Origin: Pseudosporangium ferrugineum
GTDB taxonomy: Bacteria > Actinomycetota > Actinomycetes > Mycobacteriales > Micromonosporaceae
Direction of reading: 5' to 3'
Assembly (NCBI RefSeq): GCF_003002065.1
Contig: NZ_PVZG01000007.1
Span: 310,001-374,000, forward strand
DNA length: 64,000 nucleotides
Below are positions 1-7,009 of the stretch, one piece after another. Under the pieces are notes generated by a model. It was not told the DNA's origin. It saw only the letters and a program-made list of their open reading frames with translations, and did no database searches. The position numbers and the translations under genes are program-made. Every line of letters starts with the position of its first letter. The first letter of the stretch is position 1.

Positions 1-66
1 CTCGCCGGGCAGAAGCGTCTGGTCGATGAGCTCCACGGCCCCATCGACCCAGTCAATCGTCCGCAT
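1..66 (-). CDS. mtnA: S-methyl-5-thioribose-1-phosphate isomerase, N-terminal fragment
   Basis: Reading leftward from an ATG at 66, an open frame of 22 codons runs off the window edge. It begins MRTIDWVDGAVELIDQTLLP, which I recognise as the usual N-terminus of actinobacterial MtnA. MtnA converts methylthioribose-1-phosphate to methylthioribulose-1-phosphate in the cytosolic methionine salvage pathway. Only about 6% of a typical 340-residue protein is visible, so domains and active-site residues cannot be checked. The reading frame has no stop. The call rests on recalled N-terminal similarity alone. Confidence 0.75.
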   Translation of the reverse strand, partial: MRTIDWVDGAVELIDQTLLPGE

Positions 67-383
67 GCGCCGCAGCCTATCCACGCCACCCCACCCACGA
101 CCCCCGGGTGCAACCCACCCGAGGAGCGACAAGGTGGGAGCCGGCGAGGCGAGAGCGCCGCGACCACCCCGGCGGTCAGCCACGACCGGCCGACCCAGCC
201 CACGGACCGGCGGTCAGCCACGACCGGCCGACCCGGCCCACGGACCGGGGGTCGACCACGACCGGCCGACGCGGCCGACGGACCGGGCCGGGGACAGCCC
301 ACAGCCGGCCCGGCCAACCACGGCCGGCCCGATCAGCGCACGGCCGGCCGGCCGGGTCACGGCCGAGGCGGTCAGTGCCCGGC
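67..383. repeat. Intergenic gap with 38-bp tandem repeat
   Basis: This 317-bp gap lies between the mtnA start and the end of the DUF885 gene. Three copies of a 38-bp unit beginning GGCGGTCAGCCACGACCGG occupy 171-208, 209-246 and 247-284, with few differences. Decaying copies of the GGCC-rich core continue to about 350. No credible gene lies here. The unit differs from the tandem repeats in other gaps of this window, though it shares their GGCC/CCGG richness. Confidence 0.8.
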
Positions 384-2054
384 TCACAGCCGCGCCAGGG
401 CTTTGCGGAGGGGGTCGAGGCCGAGCGCGCCCAGGTTCAGCGCGTCGCGGTGGAAGTCCTTCAGGTTGAAGTCGGCGCCCTTGCGGGCCTGGGCATCCGC
501 GCGGGCCTGCAGCCAGATGCGTTCGCCCACCTTGTACGACGGGGCCTGGCCCGGCCAGCCGAGATAGCGTTTCCACTCGAAGCGGAGCACGTCCTCCTGC
601 ATGCGGCAGTGCTGGCGCAGGAACTCCCAGCCCAGCTCCGGCGTCCAGCGCTCGCCCGGGTGGAAGCCGAACGGGTTGTCGCGGGGGATCTCGAGTTCGA
701 GGTGCATGCCGATGTCGACGATGACCCGGGTCGCGCGCAGCGCCTGGCCGTCGAGCATGCCGAGGCGGTCGCCCGGGTCGGCGAGGTAGCCGAGGTCGTC
801 CATGAGGCGTTCCGCGTACAGGGCCCAGCCCTCGCCGTGGCCGGAGCACCAGCAGAGCATGCGCTGCCAGCGGTTGAGCAGGTCGGCGCGGTGGATGGTC
901 TGGCCGATCTGCAGGTGATGACCGGGCACGCCCTCGTGGTAGACCGTCGAGGTCTCGCGCCAGGTGGAGAACTCCGTCTGGTTCTCCGGCACCGCCCACC
1001 ACATGCGACCGGGACGGCTGAAGTCCTCGCTCGGTGCCGTGTAGTAGATGCTGCCGTCGCTGGTCGGCGCCAGGCACGCCTCCACCGTCAGCACCGGGGC
1101 AGGAATGTCGAAGTGGGTGCCGTTCAGCTCGGACATCGCCTTGTCGGCGGTCGCCTGCATCCAGTCACGGAAGGCCTCCTTGCCGGCGATGCGCCGGGCC
1201 GGGTCGGCGTCGAGGACCTCCACGGCCCGGTCGACCGTCGCGCCCGAGCCCGCGATCTCGGCGGCCACCGACCGCATCTCGCGCTCCAGCCGGGCGAGCT
1301 CCTCGAAGCCCCAGGCGTACGTCTCCTCGAGGTCGATCTTCGCCCCGAGGAAGTACTGCGAGGCGCGGGCGTACCGTTCGCGGCCCGCCGCCTCCTTGTC
1401 GCGGCCGAGCGGGGCCAACTCCGTACGCAGGAATTGCCCGAAGCCCGCAGTGGCCGCCGTGGCCGCGGCAGCGTTGCGTTGCAGCTCCGCGAGGAGCGCT
1501 CCCTGCGCGCCGAGCCCGTCGGCGAGGCCGTGGAAGAAGTTGTCGCGGGCGGGGTCGGCCCACGCGGCGCACTGCTCGGCGACCGCGATCATCTGGGTCC
1601 GCGCGCTCACGTTGCCCTTCGCGGCCTCCTCGAGCAGGCTGCGTTTGTACTGCTCGAGCGCCTGCGGGAAGCCGCCGAGGCGGGCGGAGATGTTGGCCAC
1701 CGCCTGCTCGCCCTGGATCGGCATGAGGTCGAACACCATGCGCAGGCCGTGCAGGGCGCTGGAGATGACGTTGATCTCGCTCGCGGTGTCGCCGGCCTCG
1801 TAGCGGACGAGGTCGAGGCCCAGCCGCTCCTGCATCGCGTCCTTGGCGACGTTCTCCGCCTCGGTCTCGGGCTCGAGGAGGTCGAGCTCGGCCAGCGTCC
1901 GCCGGACCAGGTCGGCCTGCGCGCCGAAGCCTTCCGGCGACAGGTCGTCGAGCTTGTCGTCGTGGTCGGGCACGCCGATGAACGTGGCGCCCGTCGGGTT
2001 GAGCGGTGCCCACTCGGTGACATAACGGTTGGCGAGGTCATCAATCTGTCCCAC
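384..2054 (-). CDS. DUF885 family putative metal-dependent hydrolase
   Basis: A 556-residue protein of the DUF885 family (Pfam PF05960). The family signature YHEGVPGHHLQIG is at about residues 372-384; the E-G-x-P-G-H-H core is thought to bind a metal as in zinc peptidases, but substrates are mostly unknown. No signal peptide or membrane segment is visible, so it is probably cytosolic. The start is GTG at 2054. A TAGGGT -10 box lies at 2061-2066, six bases upstream, with no Shine-Dalgarno sequence, so the mRNA is probably leaderless. It has its own promoter although the PHP gene ends only 38 bp upstream on the same strand. The family call is firm; the substrate is unknown. Confidence 0.88.
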   Translation of the reverse strand: MGQIDDLANRYVTEWAPLNPTGATFIGVPDHDDKLDDLSPEGFGAQADLVRRTLAELDLLEPETEAENVAKDAMQERLGLDLVRYEAGDTASEINVISSALHGLRMVFDLMPIQGEQAVANISARLGGFPQALEQYKRSLLEEAAKGNVSARTQMIAVAEQCAAWADPARDNFFHGLADGLGAQGALLAELQRNAAAATAATAGFGQFLRTELAPLGRDKEAAGRERYARASQYFLGAKIDLEETYAWGFEELARLEREMRSVAAEIAGSGATVDRAVEVLDADPARRIAGKEAFRDWMQATADKAMSELNGTHFDIPAPVLTVEACLAPTSDGSIYYTAPSEDFSRPGRMWWAVPENQTEFSTWRETSTVYHEGVPGHHLQIGQTIHRADLLNRWQRMLCWCSGHGEGWALYAERLMDDLGYLADPGDRLGMLDGQALRATRVIVDIGMHLELEIPRDNPFGFHPGERWTPELGWEFLRQHCRMQEDVLRFEWKRYLGWPGQAPSYKVGERIWLQARADAQARKGADFNLKDFHRDALNLGALGLDPLRKALARL

Positions 2055-2060
2055 GCGCCG

Positions 2061-2066
2061 ACCCTA
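2061..2066 (-). promoter_or_regulatory. -10 box for a leaderless DUF885 transcript
   Basis: On the minus strand TAGGGT (consensus TANNNT) ends six bases before the GTG at 2054. That places the expected transcription start on the first base of the start codon. No clear -35 hexamer was found. Confidence 0.55.
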
Positions 2067-2092
2067 CGGGAGACCACCGACAATTCGCTGAC

Positions 2093-3160
2093 CTAATCCA
2101 CAGGGGCGTGACCGGCCGTCCAGGACAGCAGCTTGTCGGTGGTCCAGGTATTCACCACCCGGTCGATGGGTACGCCGCAGAGCGCCGCGCGTTCGCAACC
2201 GAAGCGCTGCCAGTCGAGCTGACCCGGCGCGTGGGCGTCGGTGTCGATGCTGAACAGGCAGCCGGCCTCGACGGCGACCGTGAGCATGCGCTTGGGCGGA
2301 TCGAGCCGGTCGGGCCGCGAGTTGATCTCCACGGCCTTGTCGTGCTCGACGCAGGCGGCGAGCACCTTCTCCACGTCGAAGGTGCTCGGCGGGCGGGTAC
2401 GGCCACCGCGATGCGCCCGGTCGCCCTCCCCCGCGGCGGACACCTTGCGCCCGGTCAGGTGGCCGAGGATGTCGAGGTGCGGGTTGGCGATCGCGGTGAG
2501 CATCCGGCGCGTCATCTTCGGCGACTCGTCCCGCAGGCCGCTGTGCACCGATCCGACCACGACGTCCAGCCGGGCCAGCAGCTCGTCCTCCTGGTCGAGG
2601 GAGCCGTCGGCGAGGATGTCGACCTCGATGCCGGTGAGGATGCGGAAGCCGTCGGGCAGGGCGTCGTTCAGCCGCGCGACGTGGTCGAGCTGGTCACGCA
2701 GCCGGTCGGCGCTGAGCCCGTGCGCCACGGTCAGGCGCGGCGAATGGTCGGTGAGCACCAGATATTCGTGGCCCAGCTCGACCGCGGCGAGCGCCATCTC
2801 CTCGATCGGTGAACCGCCGTCCGACCAGTCGGAATGGGCGTGGCAGTCGCCGCGCAACGCCTCGCGCAGCGCCGCGGCCGCGCCCTTGAGATCGGTGCCC
2901 TCGGTGCTCTCCAGCCGCCGCAGGTAGACCGGCTCCTCGCCGCTGAGCGACTCGGTGATGCAGCGCGCGGTCACGTCGCCCACCCCGGGCAGCTTGGCGA
3001 GCGTGCCCTCGGCCGTCCGCTGGGCGAGCTCCACCGGCGAGAGCCCGACCACCGTACGGGCGGCCGATCGGAACGCCTTCACCCGGTATGTCGCCTCGTT
3101 GGCGCGCTCCAGCAGAAACGCGATGCGCCGCAGGTCAGCGGCCGGATCCCGAGATGCCAT
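2093..3160 (-). CDS. PHP-domain phosphoesterase with N-terminal helix-hairpin-helix (PolX-like)
   Basis: A 355-residue protein. The N-terminus (about 1-95) resembles the helical and helix-hairpin-helix part of family X DNA polymerases, with LPGVGDVTA at about 57-65. From about 105 it carries a PHP metallo-phosphoesterase domain: HAHSDWSDGG (His107, His109) and TDHS (137-140), then a C-terminal SIDTDAH motif, all likely metal ligands. There is no polymerase nucleotidyltransferase domain, so it looks like a PolX-type PHP exonuclease or histidinol-phosphatase-like enzyme working alone. A role in DNA repair is inferred from the domain pairing, not shown. The ATG at 3160 follows a TACGCT -10 box by seven bases, implying a leaderless mRNA. 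Confidence 0.87.
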   Translation of the reverse strand: MASRDPAADLRRIAFLLERANEATYRVKAFRSAARTVVGLSPVELAQRTAEGTLAKLPGVGDVTARCITESLSGEEPVYLRRLESTEGTDLKGAAAALREALRGDCHAHSDWSDGGSPIEEMALAAVELGHEYLVLTDHSPRLTVAHGLSADRLRDQLDHVARLNDALPDGFRILTGIEVDILADGSLDQEDELLARLDVVVGSVHSGLRDESPKMTRRMLTAIANPHLDILGHLTGRKVSAAGEGDRAHRGGRTRPPSTFDVEKVLAACVEHDKAVEINSRPDRLDPPKRMLTVAVEAGCLFSIDTDAHAPGQLDWQRFGCERAALCGVPIDRVVNTWTTDKLLSWTAGHAPVD

Positions 3161-3167
3161 GCCGCCC

Positions 3168-3173
3168 AGCGTA
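3168..3173 (-). promoter_or_regulatory. -10 box for a leaderless PHP-gene transcript
   Basis: On the minus strand TACGCT lies seven bases before the ATG at 3160, and no ribosome-binding site is present. The M48 protease gene is divergent, so the 141-bp gap at 3161-3301 should hold both promoters. Confidence 0.55.
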
Positions 3174-3301
3174 GGGGGTGATCAGCGTTTTCATCGGTTG
3201 TCCACAGGCACCGGCGAACGGGGTTGCCGGCCGAAGATCACTGTCGGTATCTTCCTCGCGCCGCGGCGGGCCCGCGGCGTCACGGGGGAAAGGAACCATC
3301 G

Positions 3302-5143
3302 ATGTTTCGTGCTGCCGCATCCGTGGTGATGCTGCTCGGCTTCTACGTCGTCGCGCTGATACAGCTCGCCGCCGTGCTCGCCTTCGTCGTATGGGCGGCG
3401 ATGGAGCACCACGCCGCCGTCGGCCTCAAGCTCGGCCTGCCGCTGCTGCTCGCAGTCGGCGCCACCGTCGTCGGGCTGTGGCGGGCCGTCCGGACCCGCC
3501 CCGAGCCGATGCACGGGCTCGTCGTCACCCCGCAGGGCGCGCCGGAGCTGTGGCAGACGGTGCACGCCCTGGCCGCCGAGGTGGGCACCCGCACCCCGGA
3601 CGAGATCCGGCTGGTCCCCGAGGTGAACGCCGCGGTCAGCGAGGACACCAAGCTGCTCGGCCTGATCGGCGGCCGGCGGCGTCTCTACCTGGGCATGCCG
3701 CTGGTGCAGGCGCTCTCGGTCGATCAGCTGCGGTCGGTCGTCGCCCACGAGCTCGGGCACTACTCCGGCCGGCACACCCGGCTCGGTGCGGTGGCCTATC
3801 GGGGGCGGCTCGCGATCGGCGGCACCATCAGCCGCATCGGGCGCTGGAATCCGGTCGGCATGGTGTTCCGCGGCTACGCGCGGCTCTACCTGCTCGTGGA
3901 CAACGCCGCGTCGCGCCGCCAGGAGCTCGACGCGGACCGCGCCTCCGTGCGGGTCGCGGGTCCCGAGGTCGCCATGTCCGCGCTGCGCGAGCTTCCGGTC
4001 ATCGACGCGGCCTGGGACTTCTACTTCGGACGGTACGTCGCCTCGGGCTGGGAGGCCGGGTATGCGCCGGACGACTTCTTCGGCGGGTTCGGCCAGCTCT
4101 TCGCCGCCCGCGGGGAGGAGCTGGCGGAGCTGCGCGACCAGGAGCCGGAGGAGCACAAGTCGCGCTGGGACACGCACCCGTCGACCGCGGAGCGGACCGC
4201 GGTGATGCGTACGGCGCCGCAGCCCGCGCACCCGGTCGACGGCCGCCCCGCCACCGCCCTGCTGCCGTCCGTCCAGGCGGCCGGGACAGCCCTGCAGAGC
4301 GAGGTCCTCGACGTCGGCGACCGCAAGGTTCTGCCGTGGCCGCAGTTCACCGCCGCGGCCGCCACCGCCCGGCTCCAGGTCACCGCCGACCGCCTGTTCC
4401 GGTCGCTGGGCCGGCTCACCGGCACCCCGGACCCGGGCCTGGCCGCACTGTTCGACCTGGTGGCGGCGGGCCGGCTCGGCGAGCTCGCGGAGGAGTTCTT
4501 CCCGGACGCCGGCCGCGACGAGGCGGCGGCCCGGTTCGCCGGCCTGATGGACATGCTGTTCGTGCTGGCGGCCATCCGGTCGGGCACCGCGTTCTGGCGG
4601 CACTCGTGGTCCGGCCCGGTGCGACTCACCGACGCCGCCGGGGCCGAGCTGGACTTCGAGGAGATCGCCAAGCTCGCCGTGTCGCCGGACACCCTGGAGG
4701 AGGCCCGCGCGCGCCTGGGCGAGCACGGCGTACGCGTGGAGGCGGCCGGCATCATCGAGCGCAAGGCCACCGCGAAGGGCTCGGACGTCATCGCGGCGAT
4801 GGCCAACCTCAAGGTCGACGGCGCGCACACCGACCTGGTCCTGCTCGACCGCGGCTTCCTGTTCGTGCCGGGGCCCAAGTCGACCGACAACGGCAAGCAG
4901 CGGCTCCAGGAGCTGCTGTCGTCGGCGCCGGTCGAGCAGCTGGCCACCCGCTACCGCTTCGTGCCGTTCGAGGAGGTACGCGCCACCACCGTGACCAAGC
5001 GCACCCCGGCGAAGGCGGAGCTCCACCTGCACGACGGCACCGAGGTCGCGCTGGAGGAACGCTGGACCGGCGAGCAGCTCGGCGAAAGCCGCGACACCCT
5101 CCTCCAGGTCCTCGACCGCCTCGGCGGCAAACCCACCGCCTGA
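3302..5143 (+). CDS. M48 family membrane-associated zinc metalloprotease
   Basis: A 613-residue protein with two N-terminal membrane segments (about 8-32 and 43-60), followed by an M48 (HtpX/Ste24-like) peptidase domain. The zinc motif HELGH is at 149-153, and QELDAD near residues 205-210 supplies the likely third ligand. HtpX-type proteases degrade misfolded membrane proteins. The remaining 300 or more residues are a long cytosolic tail without a motif I recognise, making the protein about twice the length of HtpX. I chose the ATG at 3302 because GGGGAAAGGA precedes it at normal spacing; an upstream in-frame start at 3224 would add 26 unconserved-looking residues. It is divergent from the PHP gene. 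Confidence 0.85.
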   Translation: MFRAAASVVMLLGFYVVALIQLAAVLAFVVWAAMEHHAAVGLKLGLPLLLAVGATVVGLWRAVRTRPEPMHGLVVTPQGAPELWQTVHALAAEVGTRTPDEIRLVPEVNAAVSEDTKLLGLIGGRRRLYLGMPLVQALSVDQLRSVVAHELGHYSGRHTRLGAVAYRGRLAIGGTISRIGRWNPVGMVFRGYARLYLLVDNAASRRQELDADRASVRVAGPEVAMSALRELPVIDAAWDFYFGRYVASGWEAGYAPDDFFGGFGQLFAARGEELAELRDQEPEEHKSRWDTHPSTAERTAVMRTAPQPAHPVDGRPATALLPSVQAAGTALQSEVLDVGDRKVLPWPQFTAAAATARLQVTADRLFRSLGRLTGTPDPGLAALFDLVAAGRLGELAEEFFPDAGRDEAAARFAGLMDMLFVLAAIRSGTAFWRHSWSGPVRLTDAAGAELDFEEIAKLAVSPDTLEEARARLGEHGVRVEAAGIIERKATAKGSDVIAAMANLKVDGAHTDLVLLDRGFLFVPGPKSTDNGKQRLQELLSSAPVEQLATRYRFVPFEEVRATTVTKRTPAKAELHLHDGTEVALEERWTGEQLGESRDTLLQVLDRLGGKPTA

Positions 5144-5152
5144 CCCGCCGAC

Positions 5153-5288
5153 GAACAAAGCCGGGCCCACGAACAAGACCGGCCACGAACAACACCGGCC
5201 CACGAGAAAGCCCGCCTACGGACGAAGCTGGCCCACGGACGAAGCCGGCCCACGGGACGAGCCGGTCTACGGATGAAGCCGGCCCACG
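5153..5288. repeat. About 17-bp degenerate tandem repeat
   Basis: Directly after the M48 protease gene, about eight imperfect copies of a 16-18 bp unit (typified by GACGAAGCCGGCCCACG) follow one another. Early copies read GAACAA and later copies GACGAA or GATGAA, so the array has drifted. No gene is supported here. Confidence 0.7.
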
Positions 5289-5869
5289 CACCCGGGCCAC
5301 CCCGGAGCCGGCCGCTCCGGGGCGACCGCCCGGACCCGGGCCGCTCGGCGCCGGCCGCTCAGGCCGGCTCCCGGAGGCCGCCTGGACCGAATGCCTGATT
5401 TGGGCGATCCGAACGCCCGCCCGGGCATCCACCGGGCGGATCATCCCAAAGATCCGTCCATATCGCGGGACAGAATCTGTATTCGATCAACTACTTATCG
5501 TGACTACCGGTAATTACGAGACGTGCTCTTTACCCATCGGTAACGCCAGTCGGATCGAACAGCGTACTCCATTGTGGAAATCTGTCGAGCGTCGAGGGGT
5601 TTCATCCGAGTCGCCGCTCACGGCGCTTTGAGCGCTGCTGAGCGGGGTCGCGGCCAGCAATAGGGGGTTTCGGTGGGAGGCGGCCAGGCCCGCGTACGAC
5701 CAGGTAACCGTCGCGTCCATCCCCCGATCAGACGACACAAATCTGACCCTAAGAAAGGGGTCGCTTGATTATTTCCCGGATAGATTGACCCGGATCGGTG
5801 CGCCCGCACGGCTACGGAGGGTAGCTGCCAAAACGGTCTATCGCGGATGCATGGCGGAGGAATTGGGCA
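5289..5869. other. Long non-coding gap upstream of the Cvn operon
   Basis: About 580 bp with no gene I can support. From 5390 it is clearly more A/T-rich than the flanking genes, as expected of a promoter region. A short inverted repeat, GACCC-8 bp-GGGTC, lies near 5746-5763. A GGAGGA ribosome-binding site (about 5851-5856) precedes the ATG at 5870. I could not identify a convincing -35/-10 pair. The length and composition suggest the main Cvn operon promoter is here. Confidence 0.45.
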
Positions 5870-7009
5870 ATGTCAGTCTCGGTGAATGACCGGCGAACCC
5901 GGACGCGCTCGGTGCTCGCGACGGTTTTGACGGTTTTGATACTTGTGCCGGCGGGCATTCTGTTCGCCCGGGTCTGGGGCGATGTCTCCGACCGCGAGGA
6001 CAGCACCCGGCTCGAGCAGCAGGGCGTCGAGTACCTGACCGCCCTCGGTCCGCTGGTCAGTGCGCTCGCCGAGGCCCAGTCGTCGGCCCTTTCCGGCGTC
6101 TCCACGCCGCCCGCCTCGCTGACCGCCGCCGTCGCCGGTGTCGCCGCCGTGGACGACCGGGTCGGCGCCGACCTGCGGACGCAGGAGCGGTGGAACGGGC
6201 TGAAGCAGCGCATCGACCAGCTGCCGAAGGCCACCGGGGGCGCCGCCGCCGTCTTCCAGGCGCACGTCGAGGTCACCGACCTGGCGATGGCGCTGTACGA
6301 GGCCGTCCGCAACAACTCCGAGCTGGTCCGCGACCCCGACAACGACGTTTCGCACCTCCAGCAGGCGGTGGCCGTCGACCTGCCCACCGCCGTCGTGCAG
6401 ATGAGCCGGATGGCCGACCTGAGCCAGCTCGTCGCCAAGGCGAACGCCACCCAGCAGGCGCAGCTCGGGCCGCAGTTCGGCGCCGCCGTGCTCGCGGTCA
6501 ACACCTCGGTCAACAGCCTCACCGACAACCTTCAGGCCGCCGTCGACGACACCAACAGCCCGACGCTGAGCGGCAACCTGGTCAGCGGCCTCGACGCGTT
6601 CCGGCGCGGGGTGGAGCTGCTGACCCGCGGCGCCAACCCCAACGGAGCCCCGAGCGCCGCCACCATCGCCACGGCGCAGACCCGGCTGCAGGTGTCGCTG
6701 GGCAACCTCTCCGGGATCACGATGCGGGAGATGTCGCGCCTGCTCGACGACCGGCTCGACAGCCTCGGCTATCGCACCCTGGAGGCGCTGGCCGCCGCCG
6801 CGGCGGTCGTCCTGCTGGCCGCCGCGGCGATCGTGATGCCGCTGACCGGCCGGCGACGGGCCGGGGCGTCACCACCGTCGTCGCGCGTTCCCGGCGAGGA
6901 CACCCGGGACATGACGGTACGGCCGGCCGGCGCCGACTACGACGGTTCGGTGCCCGCGTACGCGGAGGCCACCCCGACACGGCGGGAGCGATCCGGTGCT
7001 CTTCGGTAA
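5870..7009 (+). CDS. Membrane protein with a four-helix-type extracytoplasmic region, no kinase domain
   Basis: A 379-residue protein with one N-terminal membrane segment (about 14-34), an external helical region of about 265 residues, a second membrane segment (about 304-325) and a short basic, proline-rich tail. This is the architecture of the sensing half of the adjacent kinase (two membrane helices around a nitrate/nitrite-sensor-like helical bundle), but with no HAMP, kinase or other output domain. Its stop overlaps the kinase start by 14 bp, so the two are translationally coupled. I infer a co-receptor or decoy sensor for the Cvn system. No named family was recognised. A good ribosome-binding site supports the ATG at 5870. 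Confidence 0.75.
   Translation: MSVSVNDRRTRTRSVLATVLTVLILVPAGILFARVWGDVSDREDSTRLEQQGVEYLTALGPLVSALAEAQSSALSGVSTPPASLTAAVAGVAAVDDRVGADLRTQERWNGLKQRIDQLPKATGGAAAVFQAHVEVTDLAMALYEAVRNNSELVRDPDNDVSHLQQAVAVDLPTAVVQMSRMADLSQLVAKANATQQAQLGPQFGAAVLAVNTSVNSLTDNLQAAVDDTNSPTLSGNLVSGLDAFRRGVELLTRGANPNGAPSAATIATAQTRLQVSLGNLSGITMREMSRLLDDRLDSLGYRTLEALAAAAAVVLLAAAAIVMPLTGRRRAGASPPSSRVPGEDTRDMTVRPAGADYDGSVPAYAEATPTRRERSGALR

Noticed and set aside
108..2096. Long plus-strand frame over the DUF885 gene and the 38-bp repeat
   Set aside because: It runs through a tandem repeat and antisense to a clear DUF885 protein; no motif supports it.
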